The position numbers and the translations under genes are program-made. Of a stretch of DNA of 47,348 nt, positions 31,765 to 40,131 are shown one piece after another (position 1 is the stretch's first letter; each line of letters opens with the position of its first letter). The stretch is from contig NZ_KI914978.1 in the NCBI RefSeq assembly GCF_000520595.1, positions 184,611 through 231,958 of the forward strand, read 5' to 3'. The stretch comes from Arthrobacter sp. H5 (GTDB taxonomy: Bacteria; Actinomycetota; Actinomycetes; Actinomycetales; Micrococcaceae). The notes under the pieces are model-generated. The model was not told the origin of the DNA, ran no database searches, and saw only the letters and a program-made list of their open reading frames with translations.

Positions 31765-34392
31765 GTGAAGAACGAGAATCTGCGTCGCGACGAAGCGGCC
31801 CAACGGTCCCGGATCATCCAGGTTGAAGGCTACGACGTGGTCCTCGACCTGTCGCAGGCACAGCGGCCGGAGGTACCGGGATTCCCGTCCCGCTCCACCA
31901 TCACCTTCACCTGCAGCGAACCCGGCGCTGAAACGTTTGTGGACTTCATCCATGGCGGCATTCACGCCATTACCCTCAACGGGGATCCCTTGGATCCGGC
32001 AGGGGTTGCGGATGGTTCACGCATCAGGCTTCCCAACCTGGTGGCACGAAACGTCGTCGTCATTGAGGGTACGGCCCTCTACAGCCGCAGCGGCGAAGGA
32101 ATGCACCGTTTCATCGACCCGGCCGATTCCGAAACCTACCTCTACACCCAGTACGAGCCGGCGGATGCAAGGCGCGTTTTCGCCAACTTTGAACAGCCGG
32201 ACCTGAAAGCCGCTTTTACATTCCGGGTGGCGGCGCCCGCTGGCTGGACGGTCGCTTCAAACGCAGTGGAACTGCACCGCACCGAGCACGGCGGCGGCGC
32301 TCACATGTGGACCTTCGCTCCGACCGAGCGCATCTCCACCTACATCACCACAGTGCTCGCCGGGCCGTATCATTCCATCTCCGACCATTGGTCCGGCGCG
32401 GCGCCCGACGGCGCCCAGCTGGAGATTCCGTTGACGGCCTATTGCCGTCGCTCCTTGGCGGAACACTTCGATACCGACCGGATTTTCGAAACCACCAAAC
32501 AGGGCCTGGCGTGGTTTCATGAGCTTTTTGAATACCCCTATCCCTTTGGGAAGTATGACCAGGCTTTTGTCCCGGAGTACAACCTCGGAGCCATGGAGAA
32601 TCCAGGCCTTGTCACGTTCACCGAAGGATACATTTTCCGGTCCCGGGCCACGGCAGCGCAATACGAGGGCCGCGACAACACCATCCTGCACGAGATGGCG
32701 CACATGTGGTTCGGCGATCTCGTCACCATGACGTGGTGGGACGATCTCTGGCTCAAGGAATCGTTTGCCGACTACATGGGAGCCCTCGGCGCTGCTGAAG
32801 CCACCGGCTCCACCACCTCTTGGGTGAGCTTCGCCAACCGCCGCAAGGCCTGGGCATACATGCAGGACCAGCTGCCGTCCACCCACCCGATTGTCGCGGA
32901 CATAGTCGACCTTGAGGCAGCAAAACTCAATTTTGATGGCATCACCTACGCCAAGGGCGCCTCGGTTCTCAAACAACTGGTGGCTTTCGCGGGCTTCGAT
33001 GCGTTCAAGACCGCCGCCCGGGAATACTTCCGTGATCATGCGTTCGGCAACACCACGCTGTCCGATTTTCTCTCGGCGCTCAGCACGGCGTCTGGAAGGG
33101 ACATGACCCACTGGTCCCGCCAGTGGCTGCAGACGTCGGGCGTCCCGCAGTTGGCTGCGGAGGTTGAAACGAACGACGACGGCGCCTACACCTCCGTGGC
33201 CATTGTCCAGGATGCCGTGGACCCACTCACCGGACGGCCCGAACCTCGTCCACACAGCATCCGTCTGGGTCTCTATTCCTTTAACGCAGAGGGGCGCCTG
33301 ACACGCACGGGCGTCCAGGAGATACAGGTCGACGGCGCCCGGACCGAAGTGCCTGCTCTCGCCGGCCGTCAGCAGCCTGACCTCCTGCTGATCAACGATG
33401 AGGACCTGACCTATGCCAAGCTCGTCTTTGACGCGCGGTCCGTCCATACACTGCTGACCGCTGTGGACCGGCTTGAGGATCCACTCGCCAGAGCTGTCTG
33501 CCTCGCCGCCCTGTGGTCCAATACCCGCGACGCCCTGCTTTCGGCGGAGGACTACGCCGCCGCCGTCGAACTCGCCGCTCCCGGCGAGACCGGTGTCGGG
33601 GTGCTGCAGCAGCTCCTGCAGAACGCGCGCCACGCCGTCGAGCATTATGCACCGGCTGCTGAACGGGACAGCCTGAGGGAACGACTCTTTGCCTTTGTGG
33701 TGGATGGTCTGCACACAGCCGAACCCGGTTCGGATCATCAGCTGGTCTGGGCGCGTGCAGCGACTGCGATTGGGCGACGGAGCGGGACGCACGCACCGCT
33801 GCTGCGCGGCCTGTTGGACGGCGGCGCGCAGATCCCCGGCCTCGAAGTGGACAACGAGTTGAGATGGTTGCTGTGGCAGGCACTGGCCGCGCAGGATCTC
33901 GCCGGGGCCCCCGACCTTGAAGCCGAACTCAGCCGCGACAATACGGCGGCCGGCAAGACAGGATTCACCACCGCCTGCACCGCGGTTCCAAAGGAAGCCA
34001 TCAAGAAGAAGGCGTGGGAGGAGGCGGTCTTTGGTGACCGGCTGTCCAATGAGTTACTCAGTGCAACCGTCGCTGGATTCAACGAGGGGCCGGCAGAGCT
34101 GCGCCTCCCGTTCCGGGATGCGTACTTCGCTGAGATCGGGCGGATTTGGGCCGATAGGCCGATCGAAATGTCGGCCCGGATTGTGCGCGAACTCTATCCG
34201 GGCAACCAGGATCTCCAGGAAGGATCCGAGCCGGAGGACCATCCGGTGGTGGCCCTGACCGACGCGTGGCTTGCCGCCAACGAGGAGTCACCGGGATCGC
34301 TGCGACGGATTGTCGTGGAGGAGCGTGATCACCTGCTCCGGTCCCTGAGGGCACAGGCGGCGGCAGCGCGGGTCGCTCAGGGTACGCGGTAG
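31765..34392 (+). CDS. pepN: Aminopeptidase N (M1 family)
   Basis: Zinc aminopeptidase of 875 residues that removes N-terminal residues from peptides in the cytoplasm. The N-terminal beta domain opens KNENLRRDEAAQRSRIIQ, the usual start of actinobacterial PepN. The exopeptidase motif GAMEN is at 275-279, the zinc site HEMAH at 309-313 with the third ligand Glu332 (WLKESFADY), and the C-terminal ERAP1-like helical domain fills the last 350 residues. GTG at 31765 is chosen by this family start; a longer frame from 31606 only reads through the promoter and the divergent ATP-grasp gene. It ends tail to tail with the ligase gene, overlapping 16 bp. Confidence 0.95.
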   Translation: MKNENLRRDEAAQRSRIIQVEGYDVVLDLSQAQRPEVPGFPSRSTITFTCSEPGAETFVDFIHGGIHAITLNGDPLDPAGVADGSRIRLPNLVARNVVVIEGTALYSRSGEGMHRFIDPADSETYLYTQYEPADARRVFANFEQPDLKAAFTFRVAAPAGWTVASNAVELHRTEHGGGAHMWTFAPTERISTYITTVLAGPYHSISDHWSGAAPDGAQLEIPLTAYCRRSLAEHFDTDRIFETTKQGLAWFHELFEYPYPFGKYDQAFVPEYNLGAMENPGLVTFTEGYIFRSRATAAQYEGRDNTILHEMAHMWFGDLVTMTWWDDLWLKESFADYMGALGAAEATGSTTSWVSFANRRKAWAYMQDQLPSTHPIVADIVDLEAAKLNFDGITYAKGASVLKQLVAFAGFDAFKTAAREYFRDHAFGNTTLSDFLSALSTASGRDMTHWSRQWLQTSGVPQLAAEVETNDDGAYTSVAIVQDAVDPLTGRPEPRPHSIRLGLYSFNAEGRLTRTGVQEIQVDGARTEVPALAGRQQPDLLLINDEDLTYAKLVFDARSVHTLLTAVDRLEDPLARAVCLAALWSNTRDALLSAEDYAAAVELAAPGETGVGVLQQLLQNARHAVEHYAPAAERDSLRERLFAFVVDGLHTAEPGSDHQLVWARAATAIGRRSGTHAPLLRGLLDGGAQIPGLEVDNELRWLLWQALAAQDLAGAPDLEAELSRDNTAAGKTGFTTACTAVPKEAIKKKAWEEAVFGDRLSNELLSATVAGFNEGPAELRLPFRDAYFAEIGRIWADRPIEMSARIVRELYPGNQDLQEGSEPEDHPVVALTDAWLAANEESPGSLRRIVVEERDHLLRSLRAQAAAARVAQGTR

Positions 34393-35453
34393 AGCCACTC
34401 ATCGGTGCCGAACTTTGTCCGCACCAGTTCCGCTGCCAGTTCCAGCTCTTCCGGAGTGATACCTGCTTCCACTGCGCCGTGCCGCTCCCGGAAGGTATCC
34501 ATCATGACCTTGATGATTTCCATTCGGGTCTGCCCCGTCTGGCGGCGCAGCGGATCAACCCGTTTCTTTGCGCTGGCGATTCCCTTGTCGGAGAGCTTCT
34601 CCCGGCCGATCCGCAGGACCTCCTGCATCTTGTCCGCATCAATGTCGTAGGACATGGTGACGTGATGGAGCATGCCGCCGTTTCCCAGCCGCTTCTGGGC
34701 CGCGCCGCCAATCTTTCCCACCTCGGTGGCAATGTCATTAAGCGGCTGGTACCGCGCCGTGATCCCGAGCCTGCCCAGGGCCTCCATCACCCACCCGTCT
34801 AGGAACGGGTAGGAATCAGCGAAGCTTAGCCCGTCCACCAGGGTCTGCGGCAGGTACAGCGAGTAGGTGATGGCGTTGCCGTGTTCCATGAACATGGCAC
34901 CTCCGCCACTGATCCTGCGTACCACCCTGATCCCATGCTTTTCCACACCGGCGGGATTAACCTCGTTGCGCATTGACTGGAAACTACCGATCACTACCGA
35001 CGGACTCTCCCATTCCCAGAATCTCAACGTCGGGTTTCTGGTGCCGTCACCGACTTCACGGGTCAGGACCTCGTCCATTGCCACGTGCATCTCGGTGCAT
35101 AGCGGTGTGGGTCCGATGGCCTCCCAGGTGTGATCCACCCACGAGGTCGCCCTGCCCAGGCCGCGGCGGACCGCAGTGGCGATGGCCTCCGGGGAAAATC
35201 CGATCAGCTGTGCTCCGGCGTCCAGGCTGTTGCGCACTGCCGCGGCTATGTCCCCGGGCAGGGTTTGCGCGGGCATACCTTCGAGCGCGCCGTTGATGTC
35301 GGCAAGGGCCTCATCAGGTTCCAGAAAGAAGTCACCGTTAATGGAGACGTTTCTCAGGATGCCGCCCGTTTCATCGAAATCGGCGACCACCAGCTTGCCG
35401 CCGGGAACCTTGAATTCCCCGTGCCGTGAGGTAATTCCGTTGTACTGACCCAT
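34377..35453 (-). CDS. Lipoate/biotin protein ligase family protein with N-terminal accessory domain
   Basis: A 358-residue member of the lipoate-protein ligase A / biotin ligase fold. The ligase domain (about 110-300) has SVVIGSFQSMRNEVNP, VVRRISGGGAMFMEHGNAI for the acyl-adenylate loop, and IGGAAQKRLGNGGMLHH with the conserved Lys. The first 75 residues (GEFKVPGGKLVVADFDETG, FFLEPDEALADINGAL) look like the accessory domain that usually follows the ligase domain in LplA, so the order is swapped. The target could be lipoyl domains of 2-oxoacid dehydrogenases or the glycine cleavage H protein. ATG at 35453 has AGGGGA upstream, directly after a 16-bp tandem repeat. Confidence 0.88.
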   Translation of the reverse strand: MGQYNGITSRHGEFKVPGGKLVVADFDETGGILRNVSINGDFFLEPDEALADINGALEGMPAQTLPGDIAAAVRNSLDAGAQLIGFSPEAIATAVRRGLGRATSWVDHTWEAIGPTPLCTEMHVAMDEVLTREVGDGTRNPTLRFWEWESPSVVIGSFQSMRNEVNPAGVEKHGIRVVRRISGGGAMFMEHGNAITYSLYLPQTLVDGLSFADSYPFLDGWVMEALGRLGITARYQPLNDIATEVGKIGGAAQKRLGNGGMLHHVTMSYDIDADKMQEVLRIGREKLSDKGIASAKKRVDPLRRQTGQTRMEIIKVMMDTFRERHGAVEAGITPEELELAAELVRTKFGTDEWLYRVP

Positions 35454-35466
35454 GCGAAGTAGTCCC

Positions 35467-35495
35467 CTGTGCCGTTAAATTTCTGTGCCGTTAAA
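35467..35495. repeat. Tandem direct repeat in the leader of the lipoate ligase gene
   Basis: CTGTGCCGTTAAA occurs at 35467-35479 and 35483-35495, a 16-bp period. It lies 14 bp upstream of the ATG at 35453 and next to the rpmE2 terminator. Confidence 0.7.
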
Positions 35496-35496
35496 A

Positions 35497-35538
35497 TGTT
35501 GATGGGTCCCGCCGGCGAACCGGTGGGACCCATCAACA
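35497..35538 (-). terminator. Terminator of rpmE2
   Basis: A 19-bp stem (35497-35515 with 35520-35538, one G-T pair) and a CGAA loop, followed on the minus strand by TTTTAA. It starts 20 bp after the rpmE2 stop codon. Confidence 0.85.
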
Positions 35539-35557
35539 GTAAACCAGGTGCTGCGGA

Positions 35558-35812
35558 CTACTTCTTGCCGAAGCCCTTGAAGCGTGCGTTGAAGCGCTCG
35601 ACGCGTCCAGCGGAGTCCATAATGCGCTGCTTGCCCGTGTAGAACGGGTGCGACTCGGAGGAAATTTCTACCTCAACCAGTGGGTAGGTATTTCCGTCTT
35701 CCCATTCGATGGTCTTTTTGGAGCTCACGGTGGACTTGGTCAGAAACGAAGTTTCCGACGCGAGATCGCGGAATACAACCGCAGAATACTTTGGGTGGAT
35801 GTCAGACTTCAC
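35558..35812 (-). CDS. rpmE2: Ribosomal protein bL31 type B (zinc-independent)
   Basis: 84-residue protein of the large ribosomal subunit. It starts [16 protein letters not shown] and contains [16 protein letters not shown] and SHPFYTGKQ, typical of the longer type B form. It has no Cys, so the zinc-binding pair of type A L31 is absent. Many bacteria switch to this form when zinc is scarce. The start is a GTG at 35812 with AAGG 8 nt upstream. I see no AT-rich Zur-type palindrome in the 108 bp upstream. A strong terminator follows. Confidence 0.95.
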   Translation of the reverse strand: MKSDIHPKYSAVVFRDLASETSFLTKSTVSSKKTIEWEDGNTYPLVEVEISSESHPFYTGKQRIMDSAGRVERFNARFKGFGKK

Positions 35813-35920
35813 AGTATTACCTTCAGATAGTTGCCTGGATTTTGCCAGACACCGGTTTGGGAAAGCTATTTGGGCTCAACGAGGCCAGCACCCAACTCTA
35901 CCGCAATCAACCCGGTTGCG

Positions 35921-36739
35921 CTAAAGCGGGCGCTGCCTGCATTCCCAGAATGCCACGGCCCCCGCCGCGGCCACATTGAGGGAATCAACCGCCGGGTTCA
36001 TGGGAATCTTCACTTTGCAGTCGGCGAGGTCCAGCGTCCGCGCATCCAGTCCCCCGCCTTCAGTCCCCAGAACCATGGCCAGCCGTTCCGGGTTGTCTGC
36101 GGCAAGGTCCTGCAGGTCTACCGCGTCATCGGTGAGGGCAAGCGCTGCCACGGTGAAGCCATGGTCCTGGAGGGTCCTCACGGATTCGGGCCAGCTTGTG
36201 AGCCGGATCCATGGAACCTGGAACACAGCGCCCATGCTGACCCGGATGGATCTGCGGTACAGCGGGTCGGCGCAGCGGGGAGTCACCAGCACCGCATCAA
36301 TTCCGAGGGCAGCGGCCGAGCGGAACACGGCACCAAGATTGGTGTGGTCGACGATGTCCTCGAGCACGGCGATCCGCCGCGCGGAGTGAAGCACGTCGTC
36401 GAGCTCCAAGGACGCTGGCCGGTTCATTGCGGCCAGTGCACCGCGGTGCAGGTGAAAGCCGGTAATGGCCTCCAGCATGTCTACCGAACCCACAAACGCC
36501 GGTGTCTCAGGAAATGTTTCGATGATGTCCTGAAGGTCCGGCAGCCACTTATCGGTCAGGAAGAAGGACCGTGGGGTGTGGCCGGCTTCGATCGCCCGTC
36601 TCAGCACCTTGGTGCTCTCAGCGATGTACAGTCCTTCCGCGGGCTCTCTGCGCCGCCTCAACTGTGTGTCGGTCAAGCCCGCGTAGTCAGCCACCCGCGG
36701 ATCTGCGGAGTCGGTCAGCCGGACGATTGATTTTGTCAC
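35921..36739 (-). CDS. SpoU/TrmH family RNA 2'-O-ribose methyltransferase
   Basis: SAM-dependent SPOUT methyltransferase of 272 residues that modifies a ribose in rRNA or tRNA. The N-terminal substrate domain (VADYAGLTDTQLRRRREPAE) precedes the knotted SPOUT domain, with motif 1 DIVDHTNLGAVFRSAAALG, motif 2 MVLGTEGGGLD and motif 3 IPMNPAVDSLNVAAAGAVA. GTG at 36739 overlaps the TSUP gene stop by 4 bp (GTGA), which fixes the start. It is the last gene of the ABC, TSUP, methyltransferase run. Position specificity cannot be read from the sequence. Confidence 0.93.
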   Translation of the reverse strand: MTKSIVRLTDSADPRVADYAGLTDTQLRRRREPAEGLYIAESTKVLRRAIEAGHTPRSFFLTDKWLPDLQDIIETFPETPAFVGSVDMLEAITGFHLHRGALAAMNRPASLELDDVLHSARRIAVLEDIVDHTNLGAVFRSAAALGIDAVLVTPRCADPLYRRSIRVSMGAVFQVPWIRLTSWPESVRTLQDHGFTVAALALTDDAVDLQDLAADNPERLAMVLGTEGGGLDARTLDLADCKVKIPMNPAVDSLNVAAAGAVAFWECRQRPL

Positions 36740-37512
36740 GTCACCAGCCGGACAATCATGGTGTAAAGCGCCACCAGACCCAGCACCACTATCACCGACC
36801 GGAGAACGATCGGCGGCAGGCGCCGCCCCACGAGTGCACCGATGAAACCGCCAATCAACGAACTGACCGCGATCAGCAGGACCACCCACCACTGGATCCG
36901 GTCGAAGGCGAACAGCATGTAGGAAATCGCCGCAACCACGTTTACCGCAAGAACCAGAATGTTCTTCATGGCATTGGCATGCTGCATTGTCCCGTGCAGG
37001 AAGACGCCCAGGATTCCCACCAAGAGGATCCCTTGAGCCGCAACAAAATAGCCACCGTAGACGCCGGCAAGATAGACCAGAACCAGGAGCGCCCAGGGAT
37101 GGGACTTTCCGGACGGTTTCTCCTCCGCACGGCGCCGCACCCAGCCCTGGAGCTTCGGCTGGAAAACCACAAACAAGAGCGCCACCACAATGAGGAACGG
37201 CGCAGCCACCTCGAAAACAGCTTCGGGCAGGTTCAGCAGCAGTGCGGCCCCAGTGATACCGCCAAGGACGGAGGCGGGCAGGAGAGTAACAATAGCCCTG
37301 CCCAGACCTTTGAGCTCGCGACGGTAACCCCAGGCTCCGGATACGTTGCCGGCAATGAGCCCCATGGCATTGCTGATTGTGGCAGTCACGGGGGCGTACC
37401 CGAGCGCAACGAGGATGGGGAAGGTAACCAGGGTCCCCGAGCCAACAATGGTGTTGATGGTCCCGGCCCACAAACCGCCAAAGAAGATCAGTGCATCGCG
37501 GAGCAGATCCAC
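36736..37512 (-). CDS. TSUP family (TauE/SafE) membrane transporter
   Basis: Integral membrane protein of 258 residues of the TauE/SafE family, which carries sulfite, sulfonates or other organic acids out of the cell. About eight hydrophobic segments are visible, in two halves, each with the family's Gly/Asn-rich helix: FFGGLWAGTINTIVGSGTLVTFP at the start (first half) and GVYGGYFVAAQGILLVG in the second. A charged loop near 120-140 (RRRAEEKPSGKS) separates them. GTG at 37512 lies 6 bp after the ABC ATPase stop. The substrate is not known. Confidence 0.9.
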   Translation of the reverse strand: MDLLRDALIFFGGLWAGTINTIVGSGTLVTFPILVALGYAPVTATISNAMGLIAGNVSGAWGYRRELKGLGRAIVTLLPASVLGGITGAALLLNLPEAVFEVAAPFLIVVALLFVVFQPKLQGWVRRRAEEKPSGKSHPWALLVLVYLAGVYGGYFVAAQGILLVGILGVFLHGTMQHANAMKNILVLAVNVVAAISYMLFAFDRIQWWVVLLIAVSSLIGGFIGALVGRRLPPIVLRSVIVVLGLVALYTMIVRLVT

Positions 37513-37518
37513 GGGTGG

Positions 37519-38304
37519 TCAGGTGCGGGCGACGGCGCTGTATCGCCCGTCCCGGTTGGTCACTTCCAGCGGCAGGTCAAACGCATTACTGAGATGTTCC
37601 TCCACCAGCACATCGGCGATCGCGCCTGCGGAAACCACCCCACCGTCCCGCATCAGCATTGCGTGGGTGAATCCCGGAGGCACCTCCTCGAGATGGTGGG
37701 TCACCAGCACAATTGCCGGCGATTCCTCATCTGCGGCAAGCTCGCTCAGCCGGCGGATCAGGTCCTCGCGGCCGGCAAGATCAAGGCCGGCAGCCGGTTC
37801 ATCCAACAGCAGCAGTTCCGGATCGGTCATCAGAGCACGGGCAATCTGCACCCGTTTCCGCTCGCCCTCGCTGAGTGTTGCGAAGGGCCGGTTCATGAAC
37901 GTTGACATGCCCCAGGCATCGAGGAGGTGGAACGCCCGCCTCACATCGAGTTTCTCGTACTGCTCGCGCCAGCGCCCGGTCACTCCGTAGGAGGCGGTCA
38001 CCACCACGTTCAGCACGGTTTCGTGTTCTGGAATCTGCGCGGCCAGGGATGCCGAGGCGAGGCCGATCCGCGGGCGCAGTTCAAAGACATCCACCGCACC
38101 CATTACCTCGTCCAGAATTCCCGCAACGCCGCGGGTGGGATGCATGCGGGCTCCCGCGATCTGCAGGAGAGTGGTCTTCCCTGCGCCGTTGGGGCCCATG
38201 ATCACCCAGCGCTCGCCCTCTTTGACCTGCCAGTCCACGCCGTCGAGCAGGGTTTTGCTGCCCCGGACAACGCTCACTCCGGCCAATTCAAGAACATCAT
38301 TCAT
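37519..38304 (-). CDS. ABC transporter ATP-binding protein
   Basis: A single ABC ATPase domain of 261 residues. Walker A is GPNGAGKTT (37-45), the signature is LSEGERKR, Walker B is LLLLDEPAAGLDL, and the switch His is in VLVTHHLEEVPPG. No permease gene is adjacent, so either the partner is elsewhere or the protein acts alone, as in the ModF-like group it resembles. ATG at 38304 begins at the family start; an in-frame GTG at 38316 would add four residues. TAGTGT on the minus strand lies 8 nt upstream and may be its -10 box. The TSUP gene follows by 6 bp. Confidence 0.88.
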   Translation of the reverse strand: MNDVLELAGVSVVRGSKTLLDGVDWQVKEGERWVIMGPNGAGKTTLLQIAGARMHPTRGVAGILDEVMGAVDVFELRPRIGLASASLAAQIPEHETVLNVVVTASYGVTGRWREQYEKLDVRRAFHLLDAWGMSTFMNRPFATLSEGERKRVQIARALMTDPELLLLDEPAAGLDLAGREDLIRRLSELAADEESPAIVLVTHHLEEVPPGFTHAMLMRDGGVVSAGAIADVLVEEHLSNAFDLPLEVTNRDGRYSAVART

Positions 38305-38377
38305 AGCAGTAGACACTAGGCTAAATGGTGCGCCGAGCGCTAAACGAACCCGGCCGGGGTCAAAGGTGTCGCCGCGT

Positions 38378-38407
38378 TTCACCAGTGCCACTGCACCCAG
38401 CCATAAT
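38378..38407 (+). promoter_or_regulatory. Probable serB promoter
   Basis: TTCACC (-35, 38378-38383) and CATAAT (-10, 38402-38407) with an 18-bp spacer. Transcription from about 38414 gives a 36-nt leader with GAGGAA before the GTG at 38450. Confidence 0.5.
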
Positions 38408-38449
38408 GGCAGATGGACCAGTCCAGCCGCCAGGGGAAGCCGAGGAACA

Positions 38450-39331
38450 GTGGCCGCAGTATTCAGGGTTGTCACGTTTGGAACCGGCCTGCAGGAGGGG
38501 CACACCGCAGAGGTGCGCGGCGCCCTTGAGTCCGCTGGTGCGACGGTCATCCAGTCAACCGGGGACGACGACGGCCGCTACCGGTTCTGGACCTTCACCG
38601 TCCAATTCGGCGGCAGTGCTGCCGACTTGAGAAAGGCGGTCGCGGAGCTGGTGACTGAAGCCGCCGGCGTCGTCGTGGTTCCTTCCGCCCTACTGGACGA
38701 AGGAACCAAACTGCTGATCATGGATGTCGATTCGACGTTGATCAAGCAGGAAGTGATCGAACTGCTCGCGTCCCACGCCGGCAAGGAGGCGGAGGTGGCA
38801 GCCGTCACCGAATCCGCGATGCGCGGGGAACTGGATTTTGCACAAAGCCTGCACGCCCGGGTGGCGGTATTGAAGGGCCTGCGGGAGGGCGTCATCGCCG
38901 AAGTAGGAACACGCATCGAACTCAGTGAGGGCGCCGAAACCCTGGTGGGTTCCTTCCTGTCCGCCGGACACCTTGTGGCGGTGGTTTCCGGCGGGTTCAG
39001 CCAGATTCTTGAACCGCTGGCTGCCCGCCTTGGTCTCACCCACGCGAAAGCCAATCTGCTCGGGGTTGCTGCCGGCGCCCTCACCGGGACCGTGGTGGGA
39101 CCCATGATCGACCGCGCTGAGAAGGAGAAGTCCCTACGGACCTGGGCTGAAGCAGCCGGCATTCCGATGGAGCGAACCATCGCGGTGGGCGACGGCGCCA
39201 ATGACCTCGACATGCTCGCTGCGGCCGGCCTCGGAGTGGCGTTCAATGCCAAGCCGGCGGTGCGGGCGGCTGCCGACGCGGCGGTGGACTTCCCTTACCT
39301 CGACGTCGTGAGGCACTTTGTGCGCCTCTAG
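38450..39331 (+). CDS. serB: Phosphoserine phosphatase
   Basis: HAD phosphatase of 293 residues that makes serine from phosphoserine, the last step of serine synthesis. The N-terminal 80 residues look like an ACT-type regulatory domain (FRVVTFGTGLQEGHTAEVR). The catalytic domain has motif I MDVDSTLIKQE (nucleophile Asp92, Asp94), motif II VVSGGFSQI with Ser, the Lys of RAEKEKSL, and motif IV AVGDGANDLDML. GTG at 38450 is the only in-frame start near a GAGGAA; the frame is open further upstream but without a start supported by a ribosome site. It is convergent with the SDR gene, 9 bp apart. Confidence 0.94.
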   Translation: MAAVFRVVTFGTGLQEGHTAEVRGALESAGATVIQSTGDDDGRYRFWTFTVQFGGSAADLRKAVAELVTEAAGVVVVPSALLDEGTKLLIMDVDSTLIKQEVIELLASHAGKEAEVAAVTESAMRGELDFAQSLHARVAVLKGLREGVIAEVGTRIELSEGAETLVGSFLSAGHLVAVVSGGFSQILEPLAARLGLTHAKANLLGVAAGALTGTVVGPMIDRAEKEKSLRTWAEAAGIPMERTIAVGDGANDLDMLAAAGLGVAFNAKPAVRAAADAAVDFPYLDVVRHFVRL

Positions 39332-39340
39332 CGCACCGCC

Positions 39341-40084
39341 CTACTTGGTGAAGTGATCCGCCCCGCCCACATACTCCGTGTGGCCGGTTGGCACTTTGGC
39401 TGCTGCCATCCGGACAATTTCAGCGGCGAATTCCGCCACCGAATAGAGCCGGCCCGCTTCCTGCCTGCGCGCCTCGATGGCTCCCGGCGCGGCACGGTCC
39501 AGCAGCGTGGCTGTCACCGTTCCCTCAATCATGTCCCCGGAGACAACCACCAGGCTGATTCCTTTTTCGGTAAGTTCCGGCAGCATGCCGCGGAGGGCAT
39601 CCTCGCCGGCCCGCTTACTTCGGGCAACGGGCTCGTAGGCTTCCATGGTATCCACCGAGTTGATGAAGTGCGCCTGGTGGCTGGTGACAAAAACCACCCT
39701 GGATCCTGCCGGCATCGCCTGCAACGCGGCTTCCAGCATGTTCACCTGGGCATCGCGGTTGAGCTTCAAAGCATAGTCAACGCCCGCGCCGGACTCCATG
39801 CCGCCGGACGCATTGAGCACCAGCAAGTTCAGCCCGCCATAGTTCTGCATGGCTGCCTCCACCAGGGATGCCGGCCCCTCTGCCGTTGTCAGGTCCGCGC
39901 CCACGGCCACGGCCCTGCCGCCATTTGCCTCAATACCGGCAACCACCTTGTTGGCGCGGGGCGCTTTCTGCCGGTAATTGACGACGACGGCGGCTCCTTC
40001 CTTTGCGAGGAGCGTTGCGACATCCGCCCCGATCCCCCGGGACGAACCGGTGACAATTGCTGTTGTGCCGTCCAATGCACCCAT
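39341..40084 (-). CDS. Divergent short-chain dehydrogenase/reductase without a standard YxxxK
   Basis: Rossmann-fold protein of 247 residues with the cofactor loop TGSSRGIG (12-19) and LLVLNASGGM at the usual NNAG position. The active site is atypical. After the Ser-containing strand VFVTSHQAHF the sequence reads AYEPVARSKRAGED: the Lys is preceded by Val at the position where YxxxK needs Tyr, and the only Tyr lies seven residues before the Lys. The C-terminal part has VVSGDMIEGTVTATLL in place of the usual PGxxxT. It may be a subfamily with a shifted catalytic Tyr or a non-redox binder. GAGGAG lies 5 nt before the ATG. It follows fabG by 71 bp, a gap with an 11-bp direct repeat. Confidence 0.85.
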   Translation of the reverse strand: MGALDGTTAIVTGSSRGIGADVATLLAKEGAAVVVNYRQKAPRANKVVAGIEANGGRAVAVGADLTTAEGPASLVEAAMQNYGGLNLLVLNASGGMESGAGVDYALKLNRDAQVNMLEAALQAMPAGSRVVFVTSHQAHFINSVDTMEAYEPVARSKRAGEDALRGMLPELTEKGISLVVVSGDMIEGTVTATLLDRAAPGAIEARRQEAGRLYSVAEFAAEIVRMAAAKVPTGHTEYVGGADHFTK

Positions 40085-40099
40085 GAAGACTCCTCTTTG

Positions 40100-40131
40100 T
40101 ACAGTGTGGGGTGAAGTTTTTACAGTGTGGG
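40100..40131. repeat. Direct repeat upstream of the divergent SDR gene
   Basis: TACAGTGTGGG occurs at 40100-40110 and 40121-40131 (21-bp period), between fabG and the SDR gene, ending 15 bp from the SDR start codon. A 21-bp spacing equals two helical turns, as for a dimeric activator or tandem site. Confidence 0.6.

Noticed and set aside
32257-33792. 511-codon open frame on the minus strand
   Set aside because: It runs antisense to pepN in a GC-rich gene, has no ribosome site and resembles no family. The pepN reading (HEMAH, GAMEN) explains the region.
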